Source: Gammaproteobacteria bacterium
GTDB lineage: Bacteria > Pseudomonadota > Gammaproteobacteria > Eutrophobiales > Eutrophobiaceae
NCBI GenBank assembly: GCA_024278135.1
Contig: JAJRTU010000126.1
Location: 1 to 34,057 of the forward strand
Length of the DNA stretch: 34,057 nucleotides
Direction of reading: 5' to 3'
In this document: positions 6,176-16,218 of the stretch, piece after piece
Layout: each line of letters begins with the position of its first letter
Position numbering within the stretch: the stretch's first letter is position 1
The notes under the pieces: model-generated
The model's input: only the letters and a program-made list of their open reading frames with translations
Databases searched by the model: none
Told to the model about the DNA's origin: nothing
Program-made: the position numbers and the translations under genes

Positions 6176-7642
6176 TCAATGTGCAGACATGATTTGCCGG
6201 CGAATGCGGTCGGCATTCGCATCTTTGTTAAAGGACAGCTTGCCGTTCTTTACCTGAAGTCCTAATTGCTGATAAACGCTGCCGAGATCGGGAAATTGAT
6301 CTGAAGTGACATGTTCCTTATATAATTCACTGAACACTGTTGTTCTGCTCAAATCATCCAGCGTATGCATAAACTCCCTGCTACTCCAGTAACGATACGG
6401 CCGTAAACAGCATTGCTGAAAGCGCGACAATACCTCATCCAGAGATTGTCCTTTTTCCCGCAAGCTGAAATCGGCCAGCAAGGCAATGGCGGCACCACTC
6501 CAGTAAACCCGCATATAGTGATGACTGTCTGACATATGCAGGGCTTCATAAGCCAGGGTCCTGCCCTTTTTTGTTTCTTTAATGCCCCGCTGAAATCCAT
6601 TATGCAATTTCTGCCAGGCACGCAGCGCAGAAATCGTGCCTGCCCTTGCCTGTGCAATGTTCTGATAATAAGTGGCCAGACCTTCGCTCAACCAGGACCC
6701 GCCCATACCCAGATTGGGATGAAGAAAATGGGCCAGTTCATGTACCAGAGTCCAGTCCTGTATGAATTGCTCATAGGGACGACTCGCATCAACAAACAAC
6801 TGTATCGCCGGAGCACCACCCCGCAATACCTGTCCCCAGGGCACAGGCTCATCATATTTTCCTGTCGGCACCACTAACACCTGTGCTGAGCTTAGAGGAA
6901 AACGTCCATAAATATTCATGATGCTGCCGGCACCATGCTCGATCCAGTCTCGTATTTTCGTCTGCCCCGACACAGGCAGTCTGCCCAGTACAGCCAGGCG
7001 CAAGGTCGCATCTGCCAGCGAAATATTTTCGCGATAGAACCTGCCGATGGCCATTAATGATGGCCAGTCGGCGGGGGAAGAACCTAATTCAAAACTGCGT
7101 GAATCTGCTCCAGACTGTATTGGCCTCCAGGGTACAGAAACATTGAATCCTTCCGGCAACTCAAAAGTCAGGGTGATAAGTTTGGCAGGGCTATCCACAT
7201 CAGGCAGCCATAACCACGACGAGACGCGGAGGAGGATTTCATCCGACTCGTGACTTGCGGCTTTGGGGACAGATCGTTCAGTCATCGCCACAGACAAGTT
7301 GACTCTGTATTGCAAACATTGTCCCGGTGCCAGTTCAGGCAGGTAAATTTTTTGTCTTGTTCTGTACCGTGCAGACACGGATTTACCATTGATACTCAGC
7401 TGTTCAAGTGCGCGATGAGCCACATCCGATACCGTGCTCAGCGCTGCAGGCACCTCATCAGCAAAACAAAGCTGTACTTGCATACTGTTCAAAGCGGAAC
7501 TAACCCGTACATCATAGTGTGCATATGCATCATTGTCGGCAGCATACAGCTCACCGGAAAAGAACCGGAACAACATAATAACAACGCTCAAATATCTGCC
7601 GCTTTTCTGTATCAACAGGGGATGGTCTCGTAAGCTGAACAT
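6176..7642 (-). CDS. Secreted gluzincin-like protein (HELAH...E)
   Basis: This 488-residue protein has an N-terminal hydrophobic region and an A-A-cleavage-like site near residue 35, so it is probably exported. Residues about 38-200 look like a beta-rich N-terminal domain. The catalytic-type region has His301-Glu302-Leu-Ala-His305 and, 14 residues later, W-L-S-E320-G-L-A-T-Y-Y, the layout of M1/M61-like (peptidase MA) zinc enzymes. The C-terminal part is helical. It could be a periplasmic aminopeptidase, though the substrate is not evident. The ATG at 7642 lacks a clear ribosome binding site; a second ATG at 7576 would remove most of the signal region. It is the first gene of the minus-strand run that ends at 3155. 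Confidence 0.75.
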   Translation of the reverse strand: MFSLRDHPLLIQKSGRYLSVVIMLFRFFSGELYAADNDAYAHYDVRVSSALNSMQVQLCFADEVPAALSTVSDVAHRALEQLSINGKSVSARYRTRQKIYLPELAPGQCLQYRVNLSVAMTERSVPKAASHESDEILLRVSSWLWLPDVDSPAKLITLTFELPEGFNVSVPWRPIQSGADSRSFELGSSPADWPSLMAIGRFYRENISLADATLRLAVLGRLPVSGQTKIRDWIEHGAGSIMNIYGRFPLSSAQVLVVPTGKYDEPVPWGQVLRGGAPAIQLFVDASRPYEQFIQDWTLVHELAHFLHPNLGMGGSWLSEGLATYYQNIAQARAGTISALRAWQKLHNGFQRGIKETKKGRTLAYEALHMSDSHHYMRVYWSGAAIALLADFSLREKGQSLDEVLSRFQQCCLRPYRYWSSREFMHTLDDLSRTTVFSELYKEHVTSDQFPDLGSVYQQLGLQVKNGKLSFNKDANADRIRRQIMSAH

Positions 7643-7698
7643 GTGAATTTAATTTCAGGCAACTTTATCTCGATTTGAGACTCAATCAGTTAGAGACT

Positions 7699-7920
7699 GC
7701 ACGAACCTGTCGGACTCAGGCCTTCGGTCGGTAATTGCTACTGCATAAGGGCACTTCCACCATCCCTGGCCGATCATTGTGGGGCAGAGGAAGACTGCAT
7801 ACGTTATTTTATACAGCATATTGGGGTGAATAGTGCTTCTCTTTAGCAAAACATGAGGTATAAAAGAGCCAAATCCGGCTTTCCCGTAGCAGAACAGTCC
7901 TAAGTCCGACCGACTCCTGC
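7699..7920. repeat. Possible MITE-like element with imperfect 25-base terminal inverted repeats
   Basis: The left arm (7699-7723) and the reverse complement of the right arm (7896-7920) agree at 19 of 25 positions, with a core of 13 of 15 (GTCGGACT-C/T-AGG-C/A-CT). The arms enclose about 170 bases with no open frame and together fill most of the gap between the gluzincin-like gene and the serine hydrolase gene. A perfect CCTGC-TCA-GCAGG hairpin (7916-7928) overlaps the right end. No transposase is near. No other gene or RNA is visible in the 7643-7959 gap. Confidence 0.35.
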
Positions 7921-7959
7921 TCAGCAGGTTCCCCTGTTTTAAACACTGTGTCCCATTTT

Positions 7960-9375
7960 ATGAAAAGAACCGCCATATTGTTGCTTGTCCTGCTCGGTAC
8001 TCAACTGCCTGGCCTGGCCTGCGCCAATGAGCAGGTGCGGGCCCTGTCAGCATTAAAGTCGGATTTACATCGCCTGAGAAAAGAGTTTGATGTCCCTGCT
8101 CTGGCAGTAGTTATTGTTGATGCGAACAAAATACTCATGGCAGACGTCAGCGGTCTGGCAGATCGAAAGACCGCAAGGCCGGCCGACGGCGAAACCCTTT
8201 TCCGCATCGGTTCCATAACCAAAATGTTTACTTCCCTGGCTGTGTTAATGCTGCAGGAGCAGGGTCTGCTGGCGCTTGACATGAATGTTCATGATATCGC
8301 CCCGGCGATCCCCCTGCAAAACAGCTGGCGAGACCGCCATCCGGTAAAGATTTCTCATTTACTGGAGCACACGGCAGGTCTGCTGGATTTATCGAAGACC
8401 GAGTTTGACTACAATACGCCTTTGACACTGCAGCAGGCATTGCTGTGGAAGGCCGCAGATCGACATACTTACTGGCCCCCGGGCCGGCATTATTCCTATA
8501 CCAATGTCGGCGCGGGCCTCGCCGCTTACATCATTGAAAAGGTCAGCCGACAAACATATGAGTCATTCGTAAAGCAGCGGATTTTCCTTCCTCTGGGCAT
8601 GTCTTCAGCCGGTTTCAACAATGACGAAGCGGGTCACTCACAACTGGCCAGTGGTTACGATACAGATGGCCAAAGCCTCATCCCCTATTGGCACATGCTG
8701 TACCGGGCCTTTGGCGCTATTAATATCAGACCTCTTGAGATGGCGCCTTTACTGCAGCTATTCATCAACAAGGGAACATACAAGGGCCAACGCCTGCTGA
8801 CAGAAGCATCAATTATGCGTATGGAACGACCCGCTAGCAGCCTGGCGGCGCAGTCCGGTCTGCGTTACGGCTATGGCCTGGGAAATTACACAACGCTGAG
8901 CAATGGCCTGATATTCCACGGTCATGGCGGGGATGCCGACGGCTATCTGGCTCGACTGGCCTATAATCGGGATACGAATCAGGCCTATTTTATTGTCATT
9001 AATGCTTTTAATAACAGTGCGTTATCAACAATGCGGCAAAAAATAGAGACTTTCATTGGCCGTAAGCACCGGGCTGAAGCTGCGGTCGAATATACGCCGG
9101 ACGATGAAGTACTGGCGCTGTACAGTGGTCGCTACAGGCGCATAACACAGCGATTCCCGGGGCGGAGAAATACCGGGGAAATGCTTGTTTTTTCCGTGCT
9201 TAACGGTAGTTTGCAACAGGAATACCACAACAGCACGAAATACCTGTTCGCAGTCAACAATCGACATTTTCGTTATGCGGATGAAAACCAGGCCACGTCG
9301 GCCTTTGTCCTGGATGAAAACGGACGACTTTTCTTTCAAAATGATGATGGCAGCTTCCTCAAGATCTCAAATTAA
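7960..9375 (+). CDS. Secreted beta-lactamase-fold serine hydrolase
   Basis: The 471-residue protein has a clean signal peptide (M-K-R-T then a Leu-rich core, cleavage probably after A-C-A at residue 22). It carries the class C beta-lactamase/DD-peptidase-type motifs: S-I-T-K with the nucleophile Ser85 and Lys88, Y-T-N for the second motif, and H-G-H in place of the KTG triad. This family includes penicillin-binding-protein-like enzymes and esterases, so the substrate cannot be read from the sequence. A C-terminal region of about 100 residues after the catalytic domain looks like a separate beta-rich domain. I chose the ATG at 7960 because it gives a normal signal peptide; a GTG at 7948 is in frame but has no better ribosome binding site. 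Confidence 0.85.
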   Translation: MKRTAILLLVLLGTQLPGLACANEQVRALSALKSDLHRLRKEFDVPALAVVIVDANKILMADVSGLADRKTARPADGETLFRIGSITKMFTSLAVLMLQEQGLLALDMNVHDIAPAIPLQNSWRDRHPVKISHLLEHTAGLLDLSKTEFDYNTPLTLQQALLWKAADRHTYWPPGRHYSYTNVGAGLAAYIIEKVSRQTYESFVKQRIFLPLGMSSAGFNNDEAGHSQLASGYDTDGQSLIPYWHMLYRAFGAINIRPLEMAPLLQLFINKGTYKGQRLLTEASIMRMERPASSLAAQSGLRYGYGLGNYTTLSNGLIFHGHGGDADGYLARLAYNRDTNQAYFIVINAFNNSALSTMRQKIETFIGRKHRAEAAVEYTPDDEVLALYSGRYRRITQRFPGRRNTGEMLVFSVLNGSLQQEYHNSTKYLFAVNNRHFRYADENQATSAFVLDENGRLFFQNDDGSFLKISN

Positions 9376-9480
9376 CCCGGTTCTGAGATAAAGTGAAAGT
9401 TTCTATATTATTGATTTATAAAAATTTTTATTTTTTTTAGATATTTTGTCAATATTTCCCAGAATATTAAATTTTATTGT

Positions 9481-9516
9481 TGCAACGCACAATATTATTC
9501 GTTATGATGCAACGCA
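9481..9516 (+). promoter_or_regulatory. Repeated TGCAACGCA upstream of the phasin gene
   Basis: TGCAACGCA occurs twice (9481-9489 and 9508-9516) in the same orientation, 27 bases apart, within an otherwise very AT-rich leader. The second copy ends 30 bases before the phasin ATG. Phasin genes are commonly repressed by PhaR, which binds TGC/GCA-rich sites next to the promoter, so these could be operator copies. This is inference; no promoter hexamers with good spacing are seen. Confidence 0.3.
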
Positions 9517-9546
9517 ACATGAAACGACATTATCGGGAGAACCATT

Positions 9547-9858
9547 ATGAATGCGCAATTTGAAAAATTTGTAGAACCCATTAAAGAAATCAACAACCTG
9601 GCAGTAAAGAATTTTGAAACTGTCATCGACATGCAGCTCAAGAGTGTTGAAGAAAACGCTAAAATTGGTATTGAGCAGGCTAAAGGCGCCACGGCTATCA
9701 ATGATGCCGAGGGCTGGAAAAGCTACCTGAATACGCAGGCTGAAATCACCCGGCAATTCAATGAACGTCTGCTGGAAAACGCCCGCACTGTTGTAGAGCT
9801 GGGTAATAGCTATACGAACGAAGTACAACGCATCGTCAAAGACGCGTTCACCGTTTAA
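9547..9858 (+). CDS. Phasin family protein
   Basis: This 103-residue, mostly helical and charged protein has the phasin pattern: F-x-x-F-x-x-P-x-x-E-I-N-N-L-A-V-K-N-F-E near the start, then A-K-I-G-I-E-Q-A and a long amphipathic helix. There is no signal peptide. Phasins coat polyhydroxyalkanoate granules and control their number and size. CGGGAG, 7 bases before the ATG, is a good ribosome binding site. The gene forms its own unit: an AT-rich leader with repeated TGCAACGCA elements precedes it, and a strong terminator follows. No PHA synthase lies in the window, so the granule genes must be elsewhere. It could also be a phasin-like stress chaperone. Confidence 0.85.
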   Translation: MNAQFEKFVEPIKEINNLAVKNFETVIDMQLKSVEENAKIGIEQAKGATAINDAEGWKSYLNTQAEITRQFNERLLENARTVVELGNSYTNEVQRIVKDAFTV

Positions 9859-9911
9859 TCGGATGCAGTAATACCGCTAGACCTCCTCCCCTTTGAGACA
9901 GCGGATTTATT

Positions 9912-9945
9912 AACCGCCCTTGTTTGCACAAGGGCGGTTTTTTTT
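9912..9945 (+). terminator. Strong Rho-independent terminator of the phasin gene
   Basis: A perfect 12-base inverted repeat (AACCGCCCTTGT / ACAAGGGCGGTT, loop TTGC) is followed directly by a run of T. It lies 53 bases after the phasin stop. The minus-strand side ends in AATAAAT rather than a T run, so it should work mainly for the phasin transcript and not for csiV, which converges on it. Confidence 0.92.
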
Positions 9946-10046
9946 ATGTACACGACTACATGGACACAGGGACAATTGACAGATTGTGTTCGTGTCACGA
10001 GAAGACTGGAGTCCGCAGCAACAGCGATGTGTGCAGAAAGCCGGCC

Positions 10047-10841
10047 CTAATGGACCTTCAGACGACTAACACGAAGTATCACACCGAAAACAGGATGATC
10101 AAAATAATGAATCTCATTCAGTCTGATCTTGCGGCTTTCCCGTAACCTTACGTAATCGGCCTGCTGCTGTACAAACAATCCCCCCTCCTGCCTGTCTGTG
10201 TTGTTTTCCTGCGTCAAAAATTCCGGGAAGTAGGCAATATCCACATCAACATGCAAAAACTTTGAACTGCGCAGACGAATAGTGCCGTCAAAGATAAGAT
10301 CCCGTACCTGGTACAGCTCTTCCTTTACTGCCAACTCATTGTGCAAGGCACTTGGATCATCAGACATCTGTGGCAGAAACTCATCCGCCTGTATTTCTTC
10401 TGTTTCTTCAAACTTTTGCAAATGCACTGCTCTGGCATTGCTTGCTGTGAGCCCCGGTTGCTGCCAGGCCACATGTAATAGAGGACGATAACCCCGGGAC
10501 AGTTTCAATACTCTCTCTATACCATCCAGTCGCAAACTGCTCTCCGGCAACTGCAAATAGGGGATGAGTTCCACCTTGTTTGCGGGTATCTCCACATTTG
10601 TCATTTCTGTAGATTTAAAATTTATGTCGATATCTTCACTGTCGGCCAGTTCTGCAATTAGTTCTATTGAATTGTGACGATCCGGCAGACCGGGGTTCTC
10701 ATACCAGAGTTCACCATCAAAATCCGGTGACAAATAATTAAACACAATGACCTCTACCTGATACCAGGCAGCCTGTACGGGAGCGACAAAAAATAATGCA
10801 AAAAGAAACAATAATGCATTCAGATGATTATTCAATTTCAA
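10047..10841 (-). CDS. csiV: CsiV family periplasmic protein
   Basis: This 264-residue protein has a signal peptide (about residues 1-24, ending V-Q-A-A) and then W-Y-Q-V-E-V-I-V-F, the typical start of CsiV proteins. CsiV was described in Vibrio cholerae as a periplasmic peptidoglycan-binding protein needed for cell shape under D-amino-acid or LD-transpeptidase stress. Genes of this family often follow mfd, as here. The start is a TTG at 10841 with GAGGG 7 bases upstream; it overlaps the mfd stop in the four bases TTGA, so the two are likely translated together. A second TTG two codons later is the alternative. No terminator is seen after it apart from the phasin hairpin in the opposite orientation. 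Confidence 0.85.
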   Translation of the reverse strand: MKLNNHLNALLFLFALFFVAPVQAAWYQVEVIVFNYLSPDFDGELWYENPGLPDRHNSIELIAELADSEDIDINFKSTEMTNVEIPANKVELIPYLQLPESSLRLDGIERVLKLSRGYRPLLHVAWQQPGLTASNARAVHLQKFEETEEIQADEFLPQMSDDPSALHNELAVKEELYQVRDLIFDGTIRLRSSKFLHVDVDIAYFPEFLTQENNTDRQEGGLFVQQQADYVRLRESRKIRLNEIHYFDHPVFGVILRVSRLKVH

Positions 10842-13800
10842 GCAGCATCCCTCATGGTAATCGATTCAAGCAGATCAGCGAGCACCTTGAAGCGCATAGC
10901 GCTGTCCGGTATATCCTGAATGATCCGTAATCTGTCCTGTCCATCCAGTTTGTAAATGTGTGGCTGTGACTGTATCAAATTAATTAACTGACCAGTATCA
11001 ATATTCGTCTGCTCGTAAAAATGCAAACGACCTCCATTTTCACCCAGTTCAATCTTGCGTATGCCCAGCCGGCCCGCTTTCAGCTTCAGTCGGGCAAGGT
11101 GAAACAGGTTCTTCAACGGCCCTGGCAAGAGTCCAAATCTGTCTATCATTTCCTCCTGCAATTCCCGCAGTTCGTCTTCGTCACTGACGCTGGCGATACG
11201 TTTGTACATGATCAGCCGTGTATGCACATCAGGCAGAAAATCTTCGGGGATCAGGGCGACAATGTGCAGATCGATTTCGGTACCATGATCAAGCGGCCTG
11301 TCCAACTGTGGCTGTTTACCTTCCTGCATCGCCTTCACGGCCCTGTTCAGCAATTCCATATACAAAGTAAATCCGATCTCATGAATCTGTCCACTTTGCC
11401 CTTCACCCAGAATCTCACCGGCACCACGTATTTCCAGATCATGGGTAGCGAGAGTGAAACCAATACCAAGCTCTTCCAGAGACTCGATGGCTTCCAGTCG
11501 CTTATGTGCATCGACAGTCATGGCTTTACGTGGTGGTACTACCAGATAGGCATAGGCGCGGTGGTGTGAGCGCCCTACCCGGCCACGTAATTGGTAAAGC
11601 TGTGCCAGACCGAATTTGTCAGCACGATTAATAATAATGGTGTTGGCACTGGGCACATCAATACCGGTTTCAATGATGGTGGTACATACCAGGATATTGA
11701 AGCGTCGATGATAAAAATCCAGCATGATCTGCTCCAGTTGTTTTTCCGGCATTTGTCCATGTGCCACCTCTACCCGCGCTTCCGGGATCAAAGCTTCAAC
11801 CTTTCGAGCCATGTCTTCTATATCTTTTACCTTGTTATGTAAAAAATAGACCTGCCCTCCTCTTTTTATCTCGCGCAGTAATGCCTCTTTCAACAGACCA
11901 TCATGCCATTCCTGAACAAAGGTTTTTACCGCCAAACGGCGTGAAGGCGTGCTGGCGATAATGGATAAATCACGTAATTCAGACAACGCCAGGTTCAAAG
12001 TTCGCGGTATCGGCGTGGCGGTTAAAGTTAATACATCAATCTCAGCACGCAGTGATTTGAATGCTTCTTTTTGCCTGACGCCAAAACGATGTTCTTCATC
12101 GATAATGACCATGCCCAGGCAGGCATAATTAATATTCCCCTGCAATAATTTATGTGTACCGATAACGATATCCACCTTGCCGTCTCTGAGTCCGGCAATG
12201 GTTATATCCTGTTCTTTCTTTGATTGAAAACGCGATAACACTTCAATACGTACCGGCCAATCTGCAAACCTGTCTTTAAAATTCTGATAATGCTGTTGTG
12301 CCAACAGGGTTGTCGGCACCAACAGAGCGACCTGTCTGTTATTATTCACGACGATGAAAGCGGCCCGCATGGCCACCTCGGTTTTACCAAAACCGGCATC
12401 CCCGCAAATCAGCCTGTCCATGGCTTTGGCTTGTGTCATGTCTCCTGTCACGTCGTCAATTGCATCGATTTGTCCCGCCGTTTCCTCAAACGGAAAATCC
12501 TGCACAAATGCACGCATCGCTTCTTCATCAAGCTCGAATTTCCGCCCTGGGCGTGAAGCCCGTCTTGCATGTAACTCAAGCAATTCAGCCGCGACATCGT
12601 GTACCCGTTCTGCAGCCTTGCGCCTAGCCCGTTGCCATTGACCGGAACCCAGTCGATGCAAAGGCGCATGTTCCGGATCCACTCCCGTGTAACGGCTGAT
12701 CAAATCCAGCGACGCCACGGGGACATAGAGCTTGTCACCCTGATCATATTCGAGATAAATATATTCAGCCGGTATGTCATCGACGTTCAGCGTAAGCAGG
12801 CCCTGGTAACGACCGACACCATGGTCTTCATGTACGACCGGGGCACCTATGGTGAGTTCGGTCAGATTACGGACTATCGCATCCGTGTCCTGCTGTTTGC
12901 GTTTACGCAAGCGTTTCTGCTGTGCCCGCTCGCCAAACAACTGTGCTTCGCTAATCACAGCAATATGGGGAGCCTCCAGTATCGTTCCCTGCTCCAGTGG
13001 CGCCACAGTCAATCCGATCGGTTCCCTGCCGTGTAAAAACATTGACCAGTCAGAAAACAGTTTGACACTCAGACCGTGGGCCTTGAATATTTCCAGCAAG
13101 GTTTCACGCCGGCCTGCAGACTCGGCAACAAAGAGCACGCGGCCTGCAAAACCCTCCAGGAAACGCCGTAATATGCCGAGAGGATGCTTTGCCCGCGCAT
13201 CAATACTCAAATTGACTGGTAATTTACTGGCGAAATTCAGACTGCCCGCCCGCCCGTCCTCACGAGCCATGCTGCTGATATGTATCTGCCCGAACGCCTT
13301 GATGCGGGAGAGAAAATTATCCGGACTGAAAAAGGCTTCCTCGGGTGGTAATAAAGGCCGCTCCTGATCATGCCCGCGTTGTTCGTAACGCTGCTGGATA
13401 TCCTGCCAGAATCGATCAGCAGCATCCCTGACGTCTTCATCCAGCGTGACCAGGCAATCATCCTGCAGGTGATCAAACAGGCTGTATGTTTCTTCATAAA
13501 ACAAAGGCAAATAGTACTCAATACCGGCCGGGGCAATGGAGTCACTGACATCCCGATAAACGGGGGAATTATTGGGATTACCTGTAAATCGCGAACGCCA
13601 GTTCTTTCGAAAGCGCGCCACATATTCATCGCTGAGAGGGACTTCACGAGCAGGCAATACACGAATCGCATCCACCTGTTCAAGAGATCGTTGTGACTCA
13701 GGGTCAAACACGCGAATCGTATCTATTTCCTGATCAAACAAATCGATTCGATAAGGTGCATCCGTTCCCATCGGATAGATATCCAGCAGGGAACCACGTA

Positions 13801-14317
13801 TCGCCACATCCCCGTGCTCACTTACCTGAGATACCACACGATAGCCATTGTTTTGCAATTGACTGCGAAATTTTTCAATCTTCAGACTTTGGCCTTTTTC
13901 AAGCAATAAACTGTGCGCCTGCAGGTAATCGCCTGGAAGCAGTCTGTGCATGGCCGTACTCACAGGCACTACCACAATACCCGTCTGCAGAGTGGACAGG
14001 GCCAGCAGTGTCGCGAGCCTTTGCGAAATAATATCCTGATAGGGGGAGAACAAATCGTAGGGAAGCGTCTCCCAGTCGGGAAACGGCAGTATCGGGTAGT
14101 GACTGTCCGCCGGCCGGTAAAATTGCAACTCTTCCAGCAAACGATGCGCGCTGTTTAGATCTGCTGTCACAATCACCAGCAGCTTACGGCTGTCTTCGAC
14201 AGCCGCCGTCAGTGCCAGAGCCTTGCTGCTGCCATACAAACGCCCCCAGTACCGGCGTCGGGCTGACTTGTCGGGAAGTTCGGGCTGTAATGGACTGAGA
14301 TAGTCTTGCGCGCTCAT
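10838..14317 (-). CDS. mfd: Transcription-repair coupling factor Mfd
   Basis: Mfd removes stalled RNA polymerase at DNA lesions and recruits UvrA. The 1159 residues fit the usual length (E. coli 1148). The N-terminal UvrB-like part (about 1-350) is followed by the polymerase-interacting domain with E-D-H-G-V-G-R-Y-x-G-L. The translocase has Walker [10 protein letters not shown], Walker B D-E-E-H, the T-A-T-P-I-P-R-T-L motif and the TRG region (Q-L-R-G-R-V-G-R). The C-terminal domain (about the last 140 residues) covers the UvrA-binding surface. I set the start at the ATG at 14317 (M-S-A-Q-D-Y-L-S). The open frame extends further up to 14437, but that part overlaps pyrF and is not Mfd-like. 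The ribosome binding site is weak. Confidence 0.96.
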   Translation of the reverse strand: MSAQDYLSPLQPELPDKSARRRYWGRLYGSSKALALTAAVEDSRKLLVIVTADLNSAHRLLEELQFYRPADSHYPILPFPDWETLPYDLFSPYQDIISQRLATLLALSTLQTGIVVVPVSTAMHRLLPGDYLQAHSLLLEKGQSLKIEKFRSQLQNNGYRVVSQVSEHGDVAIRGSLLDIYPMGTDAPYRIDLFDQEIDTIRVFDPESQRSLEQVDAIRVLPAREVPLSDEYVARFRKNWRSRFTGNPNNSPVYRDVSDSIAPAGIEYYLPLFYEETYSLFDHLQDDCLVTLDEDVRDAADRFWQDIQQRYEQRGHDQERPLLPPEEAFFSPDNFLSRIKAFGQIHISSMAREDGRAGSLNFASKLPVNLSIDARAKHPLGILRRFLEGFAGRVLFVAESAGRRETLLEIFKAHGLSVKLFSDWSMFLHGREPIGLTVAPLEQGTILEAPHIAVISEAQLFGERAQQKRLRKRKQQDTDAIVRNLTELTIGAPVVHEDHGVGRYQGLLTLNVDDIPAEYIYLEYDQGDKLYVPVASLDLISRYTGVDPEHAPLHRLGSGQWQRARRKAAERVHDVAAELLELHARRASRPGRKFELDEEAMRAFVQDFPFEETAGQIDAIDDVTGDMTQAKAMDRLICGDAGFGKTEVAMRAAFIVVNNNRQVALLVPTTLLAQQHYQNFKDRFADWPVRIEVLSRFQSKKEQDITIAGLRDGKVDIVIGTHKLLQGNINYACLGMVIIDEEHRFGVRQKEAFKSLRAEIDVLTLTATPIPRTLNLALSELRDLSIIASTPSRRLAVKTFVQEWHDGLLKEALLREIKRGGQVYFLHNKVKDIEDMARKVEALIPEARVEVAHGQMPEKQLEQIMLDFYHRRFNILVCTTIIETGIDVPSANTIIINRADKFGLAQLYQLRGRVGRSHHRAYAYLVVPPRKAMTVDAHKRLEAIESLEELGIGFTLATHDLEIRGAGEILGEGQSGQIHEIGFTLYMELLNRAVKAMQEGKQPQLDRPLDHGTEIDLHIVALIPEDFLPDVHTRLIMYKRIASVSDEDELRELQEEMIDRFGLLPGPLKNLFHLARLKLKAGRLGIRKIELGENGGRLHFYEQTNIDTGQLINLIQSQPHIYKLDGQDRLRIIQDIPDSAMRFKVLADLLESITMRDAA

Positions 14318-14345
14318 ACTAATGCCGGTTTTCAGTGGTGGCGGC

Positions 14346-15044
14346 TTACACCGCCTCGATTTCCGCTTCAATATCCAGCAGGGCCTGCATCGGCTCTTTG
14401 GCCTGGGTGATGGGGCGGCCAATGACCAGATAGTCACTGCCCGAAGTGATCGCCTCGGCAGGCGTCATTATCCGCTTTTGATCATCGCCGGCGCTTCCTG
14501 CCGGTCTTATACCCGGTGTGACCAGTTTGAAATCCGATCCCATTTGCCTGCGCACAAAGCTTACTTCCTGTGCTGAACAGACAATACCATCAAGGCCGTT
14601 TGCCTGAGTCAGTCTGGCCAGGCGCCCTACCTGTTCATCGACAGACGAAGCGATACCCAGTTCATTGAGATCCTGGGCGGACAAACTTGTCAGTACCGTT
14701 ACCGCAATCAGCCAGGGTTGATGTGAACTTTTATCGATGGCTTCACGAGCGCTGTGTAACATGGCCCGACCTCCTGAGGCATGCACATTCAACATCCAGA
14801 CGCCCAGATCTGCTGCCGCACTACAGGCCCTGGCAACTGTGTTGGGGATATCGTGGAATTTCAAATCCAGAAAGACATCAAAGTTTTTGCTCACCAGTTT
14901 CTCTATCAATGCAGGTCCTGCACGAGTAAACAATTCCTTGCCTACTTTTACCCGGCATTTTTGCGGATCCAGTTGCCCCACCAGCTCAAGAACAGGTTCA
15001 ACATTGGCATAATCCAGGGAAATAATAATACGAGAGTTATTCAC
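14346..15044 (-). CDS. pyrF: Orotidine 5'-phosphate decarboxylase PyrF
   Basis: This enzyme makes UMP from OMP, the last step of pyrimidine synthesis. The 232-residue protein carries the catalytic D-x-K-x-x-D-I motif ([12 protein letters not shown]), an early I-I-I-S-L-D-Y-A segment, T-P-G-I-R-P for phosphate binding and V-I-G-R-P-I at the C-terminus. The start is a GTG at 15044 with GGAG 7 bases upstream. It overlaps the last eight bases of lapB, including the lapB stop. Any longer reading would overlap lapB far more and is not PyrF-like. mfd follows after 28 bases. The pathway gene pyrC is at 31012 in a separate unit. Confidence 0.95.
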   Translation of the reverse strand: MNNSRIIISLDYANVEPVLELVGQLDPQKCRVKVGKELFTRAGPALIEKLVSKNFDVFLDLKFHDIPNTVARACSAAADLGVWMLNVHASGGRAMLHSAREAIDKSSHQPWLIAVTVLTSLSAQDLNELGIASSVDEQVGRLARLTQANGLDGIVCSAQEVSFVRRQMGSDFKLVTPGIRPAGSAGDDQKRIMTPAEAITSGSDYLVIGRPITQAKEPMQALLDIEAEIEAV

Positions 15045-16218
15045 CTTCGACTCCAAAAACAGGTTTAATTGTGGTCCAGTTTTTACAACTGGGGCATTGC
15101 CAATGCAATATTTTGGCATCATATCCGCATTGCTGGCATTTATATGCAGGCCTGTTATCCAGTAATTTTTCCGTTAACTCCTTTATCGTACCCAGATTTT
15201 CCCGAAGCTCACCTTCGGCCTTGCCCATCGTGTATTCAAGCAGGCGATCAACGCCTTTGACTGTCGGTCTTTTACGCAGCTCCGCAGAAATAAACTTTAT
15301 CCCTTCCGCTTCTCCTTCCTGTTCAACAATCAATTCAGTCAGACGTAACAAGGGGGTAATGCCACCATGCTTGCTCAAGATATCCTGTAGAAACTGGATG
15401 GCTTTCTGCAGTTGCCCCAGTCTTCGATAACAGGCCAATACAGGATCAATAATTTCGGTGATATATTCCACATCCTGCTTTTCAACTCTCCTGTATGCCT
15501 TTAAGGCGGGCTTGTACTTGCCTTCTGTCTGCAACATCTGCGCTTCCAGTATGCTCGCGCGAACACAAGCGGGATCTATGTTGAGTGCCCGACGCAGGTT
15601 TTCCCGGGCATTTTTCTCTTTGCCTTCTGTTAAATACTCACTGGCCAGCTCACAATAATACTGGGCAACGACCGGATCAATCCCCTCTCCCGACACCGTT
15701 TGCAGTCGCTTTGCGTATACGATGGCATTATCCCAGTCCTTTTCCTGCTGGTATATCTCCAACAATTGCCGAGAGGCCTGAGCAGCATAGGCGCCCATAT
15801 CAAGTAGTTGTTTGAACAAACCTTCGGCCCTGTCCAGTAGACCTGAACGCATGTAGTCCATTCCCAGTTCAAGTAATGCGAGTGCCTGTTGTTCGGCCTT
15901 GAGATTGGGTCTGGCAATAAGATTCTGATGAATACGGATGGCGCGATCAACTTCGCCACGACGTCTGAATAAATTACCCAGGGCCAGGTGAGTTTCCACG
16001 GTCTCGCTGTCCACCTCAAGCATTTTGACAAATACTTCAATTGCCTTGTCAGGCTGCTCATTCAGGACAAAGTTCAGTCCCTTGAAATAGTCCGGGCTGA
16101 TGCCTGCCGCCTGCTTCTCAGTATTGTTCCACCTGTTTCTTCGCGCCGCCCACCAACCGGAGGCAAACGCAAAGGGTAATAACAGGCAAATCAGTACTAT
16201 TAGATCGGCACCACTCAT
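15037..16218 (-). CDS. lapB: LapB (YciM), LPS assembly and LpxC-control protein
   Basis: LapB is an inner-membrane protein that tunes LPS synthesis by presenting LpxC to FtsH for proteolysis. The 393 residues (E. coli 389) start with a membrane anchor (about 5-24), continue with several TPR repeats (about 45-335), and end with a rubredoxin-like metal-binding site made of two Cys pairs (C-x-x-C-G-Y and C-P-x-C-K-N-W). Its ATG overlaps the lapA stop in ATGA, and its 3' end overlaps the pyrF start. This tight coupling fits the known lapA-lapB pair. Confidence 0.95.
   Translation of the reverse strand: MSGADLIVLICLLLPFAFASGWWAARRNRWNNTEKQAAGISPDYFKGLNFVLNEQPDKAIEVFVKMLEVDSETVETHLALGNLFRRRGEVDRAIRIHQNLIARPNLKAEQQALALLELGMDYMRSGLLDRAEGLFKQLLDMGAYAAQASRQLLEIYQQEKDWDNAIVYAKRLQTVSGEGIDPVVAQYYCELASEYLTEGKEKNARENLRRALNIDPACVRASILEAQMLQTEGKYKPALKAYRRVEKQDVEYITEIIDPVLACYRRLGQLQKAIQFLQDILSKHGGITPLLRLTELIVEQEGEAEGIKFISAELRKRPTVKGVDRLLEYTMGKAEGELRENLGTIKELTEKLLDNRPAYKCQQCGYDAKILHWQCPSCKNWTTIKPVFGVEGE

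Noticed and set aside
9990-10000. TCGTG-T-CACGA palindrome considered as a terminator for csiV.
   Set aside because: A one-base loop cannot fold and no T run follows on the minus strand.
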